From the NCBI GenBank assembly GCA_028279945.1, contig JANQMT010000105.1, positions 48,257-112,256 on the forward strand: DNA of 64,000 nucleotides, written 5' to 3'. This DNA is from JAKSCF01 sp028279945 (GTDB taxonomy: Bacteria > Bacillota > Clostridia > Peptostreptococcales > JAAYPU01). A program made the translations under genes and the position numbers. Numbering within the stretch: position 1 is the first letter of the stretch; the number at the start of each line of letters is the position of its first letter. This document shows positions 26,664-35,526 of the stretch, one piece after another. Under the pieces are notes generated by a model that made no database searches, was not told the DNA's origin, and was given only the letters and a program-made list of their open reading frames with translations.

Positions 26664-26961
26664 TGTTAGGTTTTTACAACCTGCACTTGATGATCTCGAA
26701 GAAATCGTATTATTTATTGCAAAGGATAGTATAGAGGATGCATTAAAGTTCCATGACCAAATGATAGAGAATGCGCATAAACTCGTAGGATTTTCAAAAT
26801 TAGGAAGATTGGTACCAAACAAAAAGATTAGTTCATTAGGCTTTAGGGTGTTACAGATATCTTCATATATAATTTTTTATAGAGTCATGGATGAAGGTGT
26901 TATAATCTATAGGGTCATACATGGTGCAAGAAATTATCCAATGTTATTGAAACACTGTTAA
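26650..26961 (+). CDS. RelE/ParE family toxin
   Basis: This is a 103-residue toxin of the RelE/ParE superfamily, which either cleaves mRNA on the ribosome or poisons gyrase. Family landmarks are FLQPALDDLEEIVLFIAKDS at the N-terminus, a central Lys/Arg-rich strand, and RVLQISSYIIFYRV followed by IYRVIHGARNY near the C-terminus. It begins inside the antitoxin gene. RelE and ParE modes cannot be told apart from the sequence alone. Confidence 0.85.
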   Translation: MKNYNVRFLQPALDDLEEIVLFIAKDSIEDALKFHDQMIENAHKLVGFSKLGRLVPNKKISSLGFRVLQISSYIIFYRVMDEGVIIYRVIHGARNYPMLLKHC

Positions 26962-26988
26962 CTTTCATGCACCCTTCTCGTTTATTTT

Positions 26989-27381
26989 TTATTCACCAGG
27001 GGTAACTTCAAATATCGAACCCTCTCGGCGATAACCTAACTTTTTATAATATTCATCCACATCACTCATGACATAAATTTCATTGTTTGGGAAATCGGTA
27101 CATACTCTTTCCATAAGCATGCGTCCGATACTGTTTCCTCGATATGTTTTTTTCACGAGTAAATCATAAACATAAACACCAAAGCCGTCATCGTCTCTAC
27201 AACGCGCATATCCACACAGTTCATTGCCCTCATATGCCACATAGGTTAAGGAATTAGCAAGAGCAGCCTTGTATTTTTCAATGCCGGATTCACCCCAATA
27301 GCATTCCCAATCAGAACCATCTTCTCGCATCATGTCAAACAAATTTGCTTCATCATTTTTTGTATAGATTCTTATCTCCAT
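26989..27381 (-). CDS. GNAT family acetyltransferase
   Basis: This is a 130-residue single-domain GNAT N-acetyltransferase. The acetyl-CoA-binding motif reads VYDLLVKKTYRGNSIGRMLM (about 75-95), and the C-terminal DEYYKKLGYRREG is the typical last strand. A GTG at 27387 extends the frame by two residues, but AGAGG fits ATG 27381. It converges on the toxin-antitoxin pair and stands alone. The substrate is unknown. Confidence 0.82.
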   Translation of the reverse strand: MEIRIYTKNDEANLFDMMREDGSDWECYWGESGIEKYKAALANSLTYVAYEGNELCGYARCRDDDGFGVYVYDLLVKKTYRGNSIGRMLMERVCTDFPNNEIYVMSDVDEYYKKLGYRREGSIFEVTPGE

Positions 27382-27510
27382 AGACACCTCTCAAAATATA
27401 ATTAATTTTTTGCTTTGTAGTATAAAATAATTACAAAACATCTTACATTTTATATGATAACACAAAAACCCAATAATTCAAATTTTTTTCAATTCCAGAA
27501 AAGAAATGAG

Positions 27511-27546
27511 AAAGTGATACACATGGGAAAATCATGGTATCACTTT
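27511..27546 (-). terminator. Hairpin at the end of the RpiR gene
   Basis: AAAGTGATAC (27511-27520) and GTATCACTTT (27537-27546) are perfect 10-bp arms. On the - strand the stem covers the RpiR stop codon and is followed by CTCATTTCTTTTC, a poor T-run. Confidence 0.45.
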
Positions 27547-28289
27547 TGTTTTGATTCATCAAAAGTAGCATTATTGTCATTGATTGCTTTAATCTTTTGA
27601 AGGTATTGAATAATTTCCTCCATAAAGATGAAAAAAACAGTTCTGGATTTTTCGTAAGGCAGCAAATGACTTGGTTGAGGGTTTTTGGATAACCAGAAAA
27701 TTCGATCACATTGAGTAAACAGGGATGTATTATACTCTTCAACTACCATTGCTACTTCGCAGCCTTTGGCTTTGGATGCCTTATATATATTTTCAAAGGA
27801 ACGAAAAGTACCTGTTACCGTGAATATGACCAATAAGGTTGTATCATTCACCATAGATTCGACAGAAATTTCGTCCGATAAAGCAACAATCATTTTGTCT
27901 GAACAAGTTCGCAATTTATATTCAAAGTATTGGGCACAGATGGCCGATGGCCCAAACCCGAACAGAACAATCTTTTCATGTGAATCCATCAGTTCGATAA
28001 ACTCATCAACCATTGATACGTCAAAATCCTCAATAAATTGTTTGATTCGATTCAGTTCGTTTGAATGCTTAGTCTGAGGAATTTCTTTCCCGTATAAAAA
28101 ATCCATATATTGCTTATAGTTATTGAAACCAAGCTTTTTAACATACTTGGAAATTTTAGAAATTGAACAATTACATATTTCCGCAGCTTTACTGATACCA
28201 AAAGCAGAATTGTTTTGGGAATACATAAGGAGTTTGTCATATATCTGTTTTTCAAAGGAATTTAAGTTACTAAAATCAATATTTATCAT
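27540..28289 (-). CDS. RpiR/MurR family regulator (HTH plus SIS domain)
   Basis: This 249-residue regulator has an N-terminal HTH of the RpiR type (about 1-75, including GISKAAEICNCSISKISKYV) and a SIS domain (about 95-230) that binds phosphosugars. The SIS strand-loop KIVLFGFGPSA and the second glycine/threonine loop FTVTGTFRS are visible. It is divergent from the FAD-ETF-kinase operon, and GAAAATTTTC boxes lie at that operon's promoter. It is therefore the likely regulator, perhaps answering to the product of the FGGY kinase. Start codon ATG 28289 has AAGGAC rather far upstream. Confidence 0.88.
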   Translation of the reverse strand: MINIDFSNLNSFEKQIYDKLLMYSQNNSAFGISKAAEICNCSISKISKYVKKLGFNNYKQYMDFLYGKEIPQTKHSNELNRIKQFIEDFDVSMVDEFIELMDSHEKIVLFGFGPSAICAQYFEYKLRTCSDKMIVALSDEISVESMVNDTTLLVIFTVTGTFRSFENIYKASKAKGCEVAMVVEEYNTSLFTQCDRIFWLSKNPQPSHLLPYEKSRTVFFIFMEEIIQYLQKIKAINDNNATFDESKQK

Positions 28290-28338
28290 AATGTTTACAA
28301 GTCCTTTTTTTTATGGATTTTTTAATACTATTTATCTG

Positions 28339-28367
28339 ATTTTAGCATTGACCATTTAGTTTGTAAA
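28339..28367 (-). promoter_or_regulatory. Promoter of the RpiR gene
   Basis: On the - strand TTTACA (28367-28362), a 17-bp spacer and TAAAAT (28344-28339) give a reasonable sigma-A promoter 50 bases before the start codon. Confidence 0.5.
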
Positions 28368-28431
28368 GTCATCATAATTTCTAACCTGGTATCTATTGTT
28401 GACATAAAGCTGAGGAATAAACTTTGTTCAT

Positions 28432-28561
28432 TTAGAAAATTCTAATATATCAGACAACTATTAAAATGGTCAATTACAATGGAAAATTTTCCAATAGTGA
28501 TGAAGTTCGACAAGATATATAGAAAATTTTCCTTGACTCAGCCAAGTTTGCTTCATATAAT
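28432..28561 (+). promoter_or_regulatory. Promoter and RpiR-type boxes of the FAD-ETF-kinase operon
   Basis: TTGACT (28533-28538), a 17-bp spacer and TATAAT (28556-28561) form a strong promoter. Upstream are a perfect palindrome TGGAAAATTTTCCA (28480-28493), a second box GAAAATTTTC (28522-28531) that touches the -35, and a weaker copy TTAGAAAATTCTAA (28432-28445). RpiR-family operators of this GAAA-N-TTTC kind are known. The rest of this 353-bp gap, including the 80-base leader with a CTTGG/CCAAG pair, holds no gene that I can see. Confidence 0.65.
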
Positions 28562-28642
28562 ATACATAAATAAAGAATTGCTTGGTTGTAGGTAAAAGCC
28601 AAGTGAAATTTTAAAGACTATTAATTTGGGAGGCAAAGGATA

Positions 28643-30115
28643 GTGACTAGTGATAAAGTAATTGAAAGTTTGGTGAAACTGCTTTCAGAAGATCAGGTGA
28701 ATACAAATTATGATGATTTGTATGATGCTTCTGCGGACAGGTACAAAAAATATGCAAAGGCACGCAAGGTGCTGGATGTGCCATTGCCCACAGCAATTGT
28801 ATATCCCAATACGGCCCAAGAGGTAAGTGATGTTCTAAAATTCTGTAATGACTATCATATCAATGTGATTGCAAGAGGCGGAAAAACAGCGACAGAAGGC
28901 GGATTGGAAAACTGGAAGGATCTGACGGTGATCATCGATGCTGACAATATGAACAAGATCATTAAGATTGATTCATACAATATGCAAGCCACAGTAGAAG
29001 CGGGCGTATCGTTGCAATCCTTAGAAGACGAATTGCGAAAAATTGGCTTAACTACAGGGCATTCACCTCAGTCAAAGCCCGTTGCTAAACTTGGTGGTCT
29101 TGTTGCAACGAGAAGTATTGGACAGTTTTCAACTTTATACGGCGGTATAGAAGATATGGTTGTGGGTTTGGAATGTGTATTTCCTAACGGGCACATTTCA
29201 AAAATCAAAAATGTCTGCAGAAGATCCGGTGGACCGGATATTCGTCACATTGCTATCGGAAATGAAGGAACCCTTTGTTACATTACAGAGGTTACGGTTA
29301 AAACTTTCAGGTATTATCCGGAAAATAATAAATTCTATGGTTATTTAACAAAGGACATTGAAACTGGAATCAGTATTCTCAGAGAGGTTATGGCCAATGG
29401 CTATCGTCCATCTGTAGCAAGAGCTTATTCGGAAGAGGATGCCAAGCAGCATTTTTATCATTTCCATAAGGATAAGTGTGTATTGATCTTTATGGCAGAA
29501 GGACCAAAGGGTATTGCTGATGCAACTTGCCAAGGCATTGAAGCGGCAGTTGAAAAATTCAAAGACGGCATTATTGAACAGGTTGACAGCAGTCTGATTG
29601 AGGATTGGTTCAACCACTTGAACTGGTCGCAGCAAGATATTGATGATGAAATTGAAGGCATGATTGAAAATGACTACCATGCAGGTTTTACAACTGAGAT
29701 TTCAGCTGATTGGGAAACCATTCCGGTTATTTACAACAATGTCATCAAAAGAATCAGAGAAGAATTTCCACGAGCTCATGATTTGACCATGTTGGGTGGA
29801 CATTCATCTCACAGCTATATTAATGGAACCAATATGTATTTTGTTTACAATTATGAGATCCGCTGTGCTCCGGAAGATGAGATGAGGATATACCATCACC
29901 CGTTGCAAACCATTATTGTTGAAGAAACACTGAAGCAGGGCGGTTCAATGTGTCATCATCATGGAATTGGAAAGTATCGAAACCAATGGACGAAAGAAGA
30001 ACATGGCTCGGCATATTACATGATGGAGAAGCTTAAAGAAGTATTTGATCCCGAGGGTATCATGAATTTCGGTACCATCTTTCCACAAGAAGATGGTTTG
30101 AAATATCAAAAATAA
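28643..30115 (+). CDS. FAD-dependent dehydrogenase of the AGPS/GlcD family
   Basis: This 490-residue flavoenzyme has a PCMH-type FAD domain (about 45-225: PLPTAIVYPNTAQEVSDVLK, VIARGGKTATEGG, GLTTGHSPQS, AIGNEGTLCYITEV) and a C-terminal substrate domain. The HHHGIGK motif near 445 is characteristic of alkyldihydroxyacetonephosphate synthase relatives and of some 2-hydroxyacid dehydrogenases. Translation starts at GTG behind GGGAGG. Because EtfB and EtfA are encoded in the same operon, it is more likely a dehydrogenase that passes electrons to ETF than an ether-lipid enzyme. The lactate dehydrogenase-ETF complex of Acetobacterium (LctBCD) is a known parallel. The substrate is unknown. Confidence 0.82.
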   Translation: MTSDKVIESLVKLLSEDQVNTNYDDLYDASADRYKKYAKARKVLDVPLPTAIVYPNTAQEVSDVLKFCNDYHINVIARGGKTATEGGLENWKDLTVIIDADNMNKIIKIDSYNMQATVEAGVSLQSLEDELRKIGLTTGHSPQSKPVAKLGGLVATRSIGQFSTLYGGIEDMVVGLECVFPNGHISKIKNVCRRSGGPDIRHIAIGNEGTLCYITEVTVKTFRYYPENNKFYGYLTKDIETGISILREVMANGYRPSVARAYSEEDAKQHFYHFHKDKCVLIFMAEGPKGIADATCQGIEAAVEKFKDGIIEQVDSSLIEDWFNHLNWSQQDIDDEIEGMIENDYHAGFTTEISADWETIPVIYNNVIKRIREEFPRAHDLTMLGGHSSHSYINGTNMYFVYNYEIRCAPEDEMRIYHHPLQTIIVEETLKQGGSMCHHHGIGKYRNQWTKEEHGSAYYMMEKLKEVFDPEGIMNFGTIFPQEDGLKYQK

Positions 30116-30140
30116 CAAAATAATATTTATGGAGGGGCGT

Positions 30141-31436
30141 ATGAACAAAGAAAATTTAAAAAGGTATTTTCAGTTCTTACTTGTTGTATTAGCAGCGGGT
30201 GCAATTTATCCATTAATTTATTTAAAGACCAATTATCAAGAGACGATTTTAGAAGTCTTTGGTATGACCTTGCCTCAATTGAATACCATCTATTCAATTT
30301 TAGGTATGGTATTTGTTATAGGTTATTTCCCCAGTGGATTGCTCAGCGATAAATTTTCTGCAAAGAAATTGTTGGGTATTTCACTGCTGGGTACAGCCAT
30401 AGGTGGTTTTTGGTTTGCGCAAGTACCGAGCTATTCTTCAGTTGTATTGATCTTTTGTATATGGGGAACTTTTTCAGTTTTCACCTTCTGGAGTTCTCAC
30501 ATGAAGATTGTCAAGATGCTTGCTAAAAAAAGCGAAGAAGGAAAATTCTTTGGAATCCTTGATGGCGGCCGTGGTGTTGTTGAAGCGGTTCTTGCCAGTG
30601 TGGCCTTGGTAATATTCTCAGGAGTTATTGGAACAAGTCTGGAATTTGCCGATAAAAAAGCAGCATTGGTTGCAGTTATTTATATGTATTCTATTGTACT
30701 ATTTGTGGCTTCCATCTTGGTATTCATCTTTGTTGAAGATGACAAGAAGCTGTTGGCACGCTCAGAGAACAAAGACTCTGGAATAAAAGAATCAAAAATG
30801 AAACTTTCCGATATTAAAAAATTGCTGAAAAACAAGTACGTCTATCTGCAAGGCGGCATTATTTTCATGGGGTACTCAGTATTTTGGACGGTTTATTACT
30901 TAGGCGGCTTCCTTGAGTCCAATATTGGTATTGACCCTGTAACGGTTAGTACAATTATGGTAGTTGTACTATGGATGAGACCGGTTGGTGGTTTTATTGG
31001 GGGCTTCTTGGCAGATAAGATTGGTAAAGCCGTAACCATTATGGGTGCGCTTATAGGTGCGGCCATTTGTCTTGCTGCAGCGGCACTTATGCCTGTGACA
31101 GCTTCCCCCACGGCGTTTTCTGTTATAATTGTAATCCTAGGTATATTCCTTTACGCAATTCGAGGAACCTATTGGTCATTGCTGGGCAATTCCAAAATAG
31201 ATGCGGTTATTATGGGCACCGCTATTGGTGTCATATCTTTTATCGGTTACCTGCCGGATATTGTCTTGCCGCAATTCAATAGTTTCTTGTGGAATACCTT
31301 TGGCGGAAATGGCGGTTATAATGCCTATTTCATTTCCAGTGCGGTTCTTGGAATAATAGGTGTTGCTATCACCTTGACTTACCGTAAACTTAACCGTAAA
31401 GAAGAAGGACTAAAAGAGGAAGAGAAAGTGGCTTAG
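30141..31436 (+). CDS. Major facilitator superfamily transporter
   Basis: This 431-residue membrane protein has about twelve helices and the MFS loop motif GLLSDKFSAKKLLG between helices 2 and 3, repeated as GGFLADKIGKAVT in the second half. An ATG at 30129 is in frame but lies within the ribosome binding site of ATG 30141 (GGAGGGG). It probably imports the substrate of the operon or exports a product. A second transporter (BCCT) ends the same operon, so the two may carry different compounds. Confidence 0.85.
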   Translation: MNKENLKRYFQFLLVVLAAGAIYPLIYLKTNYQETILEVFGMTLPQLNTIYSILGMVFVIGYFPSGLLSDKFSAKKLLGISLLGTAIGGFWFAQVPSYSSVVLIFCIWGTFSVFTFWSSHMKIVKMLAKKSEEGKFFGILDGGRGVVEAVLASVALVIFSGVIGTSLEFADKKAALVAVIYMYSIVLFVASILVFIFVEDDKKLLARSENKDSGIKESKMKLSDIKKLLKNKYVYLQGGIIFMGYSVFWTVYYLGGFLESNIGIDPVTVSTIMVVVLWMRPVGGFIGGFLADKIGKAVTIMGALIGAAICLAAAALMPVTASPTAFSVIIVILGIFLYAIRGTYWSLLGNSKIDAVIMGTAIGVISFIGYLPDIVLPQFNSFLWNTFGGNGGYNAYFISSAVLGIIGVAITLTYRKLNRKEEGLKEEEKVA

Positions 31437-31444
31437 TAAATATT

Positions 31445-32239
31445 ATGAAAATTATATGTATGTTAAAATTTGTACCGGATGTGGACAACTTTAAATATGA
31501 TTATGACAGAAATGTCTTGATTAGAGAAAATGTAAAAATGATTCTCAATCCGGATGATGCCAGTGCCTTGGCTTTTGCTTTGAAGATCAAAGGGAAGAAT
31601 CTCGATACTTTTATTGAAATTGTCACAATGGCACCGAAATCAGTAATTCCGCTTGTGGAGGATTTACTGAGGTTGGATGTAGATAAAGCAACAATCATTT
31701 CTGACAGGTTATATGCAGGAAGTGACACTTATGTGACCAGTAAAATACTTGCTGGTTATTTAGCAGCGGAGTCTTTTGATTGCATCCTAACCGGAACCCA
31801 TGCTTTGGATGGAGATACATCCCATGTGCCATCCCAGTTAGGTGAGCTTCTTAAGTTGAACCAAATGCCTAACATCGTTAAAATTGATGATAGGTCCTTC
31901 AGTAAAGAACATGCGGTCTTTGAAGTTGACAAAGAAGATACGGTTTTAACTTATGAGATGGCATTGCCGGCAATCCTGAGTCTTCAAAAGGAGAGCAGCT
32001 ACAAATTGCCATATGTAAGATTTGATGATTTATCACTGGACGTCAGTCATAAACTGAACATCATCTCAAATCTTGAGCTTGCTTTTAATGAAACAAGCGT
32101 TGGTATTGAAGGCTCTCTTACTAAGGTAGCAAAAGCATATAATAAGAAGCTTGATAAAAAAAACAAATTGCTGCTGAAAAACGATGACCAAGGAATTGAA
32201 GCTGTCTATTCTTTTTTGAAGGATAAAGGATTGATATGA
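31445..32239 (+). CDS. etfB: Electron transfer flavoprotein beta subunit (EtfB/FixA-like)
   Basis: This is the beta subunit of an electron-transferring flavoprotein, 264 residues. The N-terminal KIICMLKFVPD, the NPDDASALAFALKIK motif and TGTHALDGDTSHVPSQLGELL are typical of the FixA branch. It is followed directly by the alpha subunit gene. In anaerobes such ETFs accept electrons from a flavin dehydrogenase, sometimes by electron bifurcation with ferredoxin and NADH. Here the partner is probably the FAD dehydrogenase that starts the operon. Confidence 0.9.
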   Translation: MKIICMLKFVPDVDNFKYDYDRNVLIRENVKMILNPDDASALAFALKIKGKNLDTFIEIVTMAPKSVIPLVEDLLRLDVDKATIISDRLYAGSDTYVTSKILAGYLAAESFDCILTGTHALDGDTSHVPSQLGELLKLNQMPNIVKIDDRSFSKEHAVFEVDKEDTVLTYEMALPAILSLQKESSYKLPYVRFDDLSLDVSHKLNIISNLELAFNETSVGIEGSLTKVAKAYNKKLDKKNKLLLKNDDQGIEAVYSFLKDKGLI

Positions 32240-32240
32240 T

Positions 32241-33182
32241 ATGAAAAAATGTTTGATATATTTGGATACAGAGAATCTTCAAAATTCAATAGATTTGCTG
32301 GAAGTAGCCAATCAAATTTATGATAAAGGCGAAAGTGAAACCTATGGCATTTCCATAAATCAAAAGTGCAGTGAAGCAGAAGGCGATTTTAACATATTGA
32401 TCAATGTTGTTGATGAGCAGATAAATAGTTATGATCAAATAGCGGTAACAGATGTTATGGAAGCCTTGCATAATGAGCATAACTTTGACAGCATACTCAT
32501 ACCTGCAACTTATTTTGGCAGAATGTTGGCACCAAGACTGGCCATGCGTCTTCATACGGGATTGGTTGCCGATGTAACAAGTATTCATCATGAAGACGGC
32601 GTGCTTGAAATGACTAGACCCGCATTTAGCGGAAAAATGATGGCGGGAATTGTTAAAAACGGACCGGGGCCCATTATGATGAGTGTGCGGCAAAATGTAT
32701 TTTCATATAAAACCAAATATAAAAAAGATACAAAAGTAATCAATTTTAGGCCGGAAAGTTATCAAGACGGTAAAATAAAACAACTGGGAATAAGAGAGAA
32801 ACCAAAATCTTATGACATTCGAGTGAGTGAGGTCTTGATATCCGGCGGCGGCGGAACCATAAACAACTTTCAGCACCTTAAGCTGTTAGCGGATGAATTG
32901 AAAGGACAGGTTTCGGCCAGCAGAAGAATTGTGGACAGCGGCATTGCACCTCGACGAATACAGGTGGGACAATCCGGTAAAACAGTAAGTCCAAGGCTTT
33001 ATATAGCCCTGGGGATCAATGGATCATTACAACATATCGAAGGTCTGAAAAATGTAGAATATATTATTTCCGTAAATAAAAATAAAAATGCGCCTATTTG
33101 CAGCCTTTCAGATATTGTTGTCCAAGGTGATGCCATTGAATTTATTGATAAACTGGTAGAAAAAATTAAAAACAGCAAATAA
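32241..33182 (+). CDS. etfA: Electron transfer flavoprotein alpha subunit (EtfA/FixB-like)
   Basis: This is the alpha subunit, 313 residues, with a variable N-terminal domain and a C-terminal FAD-binding domain. The FAD motif (about 235-270) reads GIAPRRIQVGQSGKTVSP and ALGINGSLQHIEGL. Spacing to etfB is one base, so the two are coupled. No extra ferredoxin-type cysteine cluster is present at the N-terminus, unlike some bifurcating LctC/CarE proteins. Confidence 0.92.
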   Translation: MKKCLIYLDTENLQNSIDLLEVANQIYDKGESETYGISINQKCSEAEGDFNILINVVDEQINSYDQIAVTDVMEALHNEHNFDSILIPATYFGRMLAPRLAMRLHTGLVADVTSIHHEDGVLEMTRPAFSGKMMAGIVKNGPGPIMMSVRQNVFSYKTKYKKDTKVINFRPESYQDGKIKQLGIREKPKSYDIRVSEVLISGGGGTINNFQHLKLLADELKGQVSASRRIVDSGIAPRRIQVGQSGKTVSPRLYIALGINGSLQHIEGLKNVEYIISVNKNKNAPICSLSDIVVQGDAIEFIDKLVEKIKNSK

Positions 33183-33204
33183 AAATCTTTTAGGAGGAAT
33201 GACC

Positions 33205-33984
33205 ATGAATATTATGGATTTTAATATGGATTTCTTTTCATTGAAAGGCAAAAATGCAGTTGTAACTGGAGGAAACAGCGGCTTAGGTCAAGCTTTTTCT
33301 ACTGCTTTAGCAAAAGCCGGTGCAAATGTAATGGCAGCCAGCATTATGGAAGATGATAGTGAAACCAGAGAAATGGTTGAATCCTGCGGCGTGGCATATA
33401 AATATGTTTATGCGGACATTACGGCTGAAGGTGAATGTAAAAGAGTTGTGGATGAATGTGTCAATACATGGGGAAGTATCGACATTTTAGTAAATTGTGC
33501 AGGTATTTGCATCAACATTCAAGATGTAACACAATTTACTAGAAAAGAGTGGGACAAAATGGTTGCGGTGAATTTAACGGCTGCATTTGAAATGACCCAT
33601 GAAGCCTGTAAATACATGATCAAACAACAAAGCGGAAAAGTTGTCAATATTGCATCTTTATTCTCTTTTCTTGGAGGGCAATGGTCACCGGCTTATGCCG
33701 CTACAAAACATGGGATAGTAGGTCTTACAAAATCAATGTGCGATGAATTGGCGCAATTTAATATTCAGGTCAACGCCATTGCACCGGGATACTTCGCTAC
33801 AAAGCTGACAGAAAAAACCAGAAGTGATGAAAAGAGAAATGCAGAGATATTGTCTCATATTCCGGCAAATCGATGGGGATATGTAGCAGATCTTATGGGT
33901 GCATGCGTGTTTTTATCAAGTGATGCAGCCAACTATGTAAATGGAACAGTTCTAACAGTGGATGGCGGTTATTTAATGAGATAA
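33205..33984 (+). CDS. Short-chain dehydrogenase/reductase
   Basis: This 259-residue classical SDR has TGGNSGLGQAFS for NAD(P) binding, NCAG, the catalytic Ser in NIASLFSF, and YAATKHG with catalytic Tyr and Lys. It ends with the usual VNGTVLTVDGGYLM. An ATG at 33199 is too near the GGAGGA, so 33205 was chosen. In the operon it could oxidise or reduce a polyol or ketose before or after the kinase step. 2-deoxy-D-gluconate and gluconate 5-dehydrogenase types are the closest by general pattern. Confidence 0.9.
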   Translation: MNIMDFNMDFFSLKGKNAVVTGGNSGLGQAFSTALAKAGANVMAASIMEDDSETREMVESCGVAYKYVYADITAEGECKRVVDECVNTWGSIDILVNCAGICINIQDVTQFTRKEWDKMVAVNLTAAFEMTHEACKYMIKQQSGKVVNIASLFSFLGGQWSPAYAATKHGIVGLTKSMCDELAQFNIQVNAIAPGYFATKLTEKTRSDEKRNAEILSHIPANRWGYVADLMGACVFLSSDAANYVNGTVLTVDGGYLMR

Positions 33985-34029
33985 AACCTCATTATAAATC
34001 ATCTTGATCATAGGCATAGGGGAGGACAT

Positions 34030-35472
34030 ATGATGAATCAATATATTGTAGCAATTGATGGCGGGACACAAAGTACGAAAGTAGCCATTTTTGACATATT
34101 TGGGACTGAGGTTTGCTCACATACGGTTAAGCTTCGAGAAATCCAATTGTCTGAGAATGAAAGAGCAGAGCATCCCGATGATGACTTATGGGACAGCTTG
34201 AAACTGGCTTGCAATGAAATGTTCAAAAAATTTAATGGGGTTAAAAAAGATATCATTGGGGTTGGATTAGGCTCAATCAGATGCTGCCGCGCTTTGGTAA
34301 AGGAGAATGGTGATCTGGCCTCTCCTGTGCAAAGCTGGATGGATCTCAGACTATCCAGGCCTTATGAACATGAAGACGACAGCGTAAGGTATGTGACCAC
34401 AACGACGGGGTATTTGACCTATAGGTTGACAGGGGAGACAAAGGATACCAGGGCAAATTACGTAGGCCCTTGGCCCATAGACCCCATGACTTTGGACTGG
34501 TTTGAGGATCAAGAAAAATTTGATGCATTTACAACACCAAGAGAAATGCTATTTGATCTAGTAGATCCTTCAACCATATTGGGGACAATAACAGAAAAAG
34601 CCAGTGAAGCCACAGGCATTCCCGTTGGAGTTCCTGTTGTGGCTACGGCCAATGACAAAGCAGTGGAAGGCTTAGGAGCAGGTCTTGTAAATGATGGAAC
34701 CGTTCTTGTATCTTTAGGAACGTATATCACCTCAATGATGGTTGGTAAAGATAACAATTCCAATACAGTAAACTATTGGAGTAATCCCGGTGCCACAAAA
34801 GGGGAATATCTATATGAAAGCAGCGGCATTCGAAGAGGGATGGTTACGGTTACATGGATTAAGGAACTTTTAGGCAGCGATATCGAAATTGAAGCTGCAA
34901 AACGAGACATGACACCGGAAGGATATTTGAATTTATTGGCTTCGGAAGCTCCCGTAGGATGTGACGGCTTATATACGGTATTGAACTGGTTGGCTCGTCC
35001 TGACAAATTATATGAGCGGGGAATGATGATAGGGTTTAATGGAACACACAAGGGACCCCATATGTTCCGTTCTATACTTGAAGGCATTGCCTTCACTATG
35101 AAAAATTATGCTCAGGCCATGTGCGATGAATGCGGTATCGCTTTATCCAATATCATTGTCAGCGGAGGCGGCTCAAACGGTGAGCTTTTTATGCAAATAT
35201 TTGCCGATGTCTTCGGTGTACCGGCCCGTCGAAATGTTGTCAATGGTTCCGCAAGCATGGGTGCAGCAATATGTACAGCTTTAGCTCTCGGTGTTTATAA
35301 GGACAGGCAAGAAGCCATAGAGCATATGGTGAAACGGCGGGATACTTTTATGCCCATTGAAAAAAGTGTTAAGCTGTATAAAGAAATAAACGAAAATGTA
35401 TACAAGCACATTACGTCATATACGGATGAGCTTTTGAAGAAATCTCACGCCATTTTTGAAGAAAAGATATAA
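34030..35472 (+). CDS. FGGY family carbohydrate kinase
   Basis: This 480-residue kinase transfers phosphate from ATP to a sugar or polyol in the cytoplasm. The two-domain FGGY pattern is visible: AIDGGTQSTKVAIFDIFG at the N-terminus, a central TANDKAVEGLGAGLV with catalytic Asp, and VSGGGSNGELFMQIFADVFG near 375. The xylulokinase/L-ribulokinase/glycerol kinase branch cannot be resolved by eye. The start follows GGGGAGG. The neighbouring RpiR regulator suits a pathway that makes a sugar phosphate. Confidence 0.9.
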   Translation: MMNQYIVAIDGGTQSTKVAIFDIFGTEVCSHTVKLREIQLSENERAEHPDDDLWDSLKLACNEMFKKFNGVKKDIIGVGLGSIRCCRALVKENGDLASPVQSWMDLRLSRPYEHEDDSVRYVTTTTGYLTYRLTGETKDTRANYVGPWPIDPMTLDWFEDQEKFDAFTTPREMLFDLVDPSTILGTITEKASEATGIPVGVPVVATANDKAVEGLGAGLVNDGTVLVSLGTYITSMMVGKDNNSNTVNYWSNPGATKGEYLYESSGIRRGMVTVTWIKELLGSDIEIEAAKRDMTPEGYLNLLASEAPVGCDGLYTVLNWLARPDKLYERGMMIGFNGTHKGPHMFRSILEGIAFTMKNYAQAMCDECGIALSNIIVSGGGSNGELFMQIFADVFGVPARRNVVNGSASMGAAICTALALGVYKDRQEAIEHMVKRRDTFMPIEKSVKLYKEINENVYKHITSYTDELLKKSHAIFEEKI

Positions 35473-35526
35473 GGCTTATTTTAAAAAGAAGTAATAAAAC
35501 TTTTCTCTTTCTTAGGAGGTGCTATT

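Noticed and set aside
28643..30115. Ether-lipid (AGPS) function for the FAD enzyme
   Set aside because: The HHHGIGK motif fits AGPS, but the ETF genes, kinase and transporters in the operon favour a catabolic dehydrogenase.
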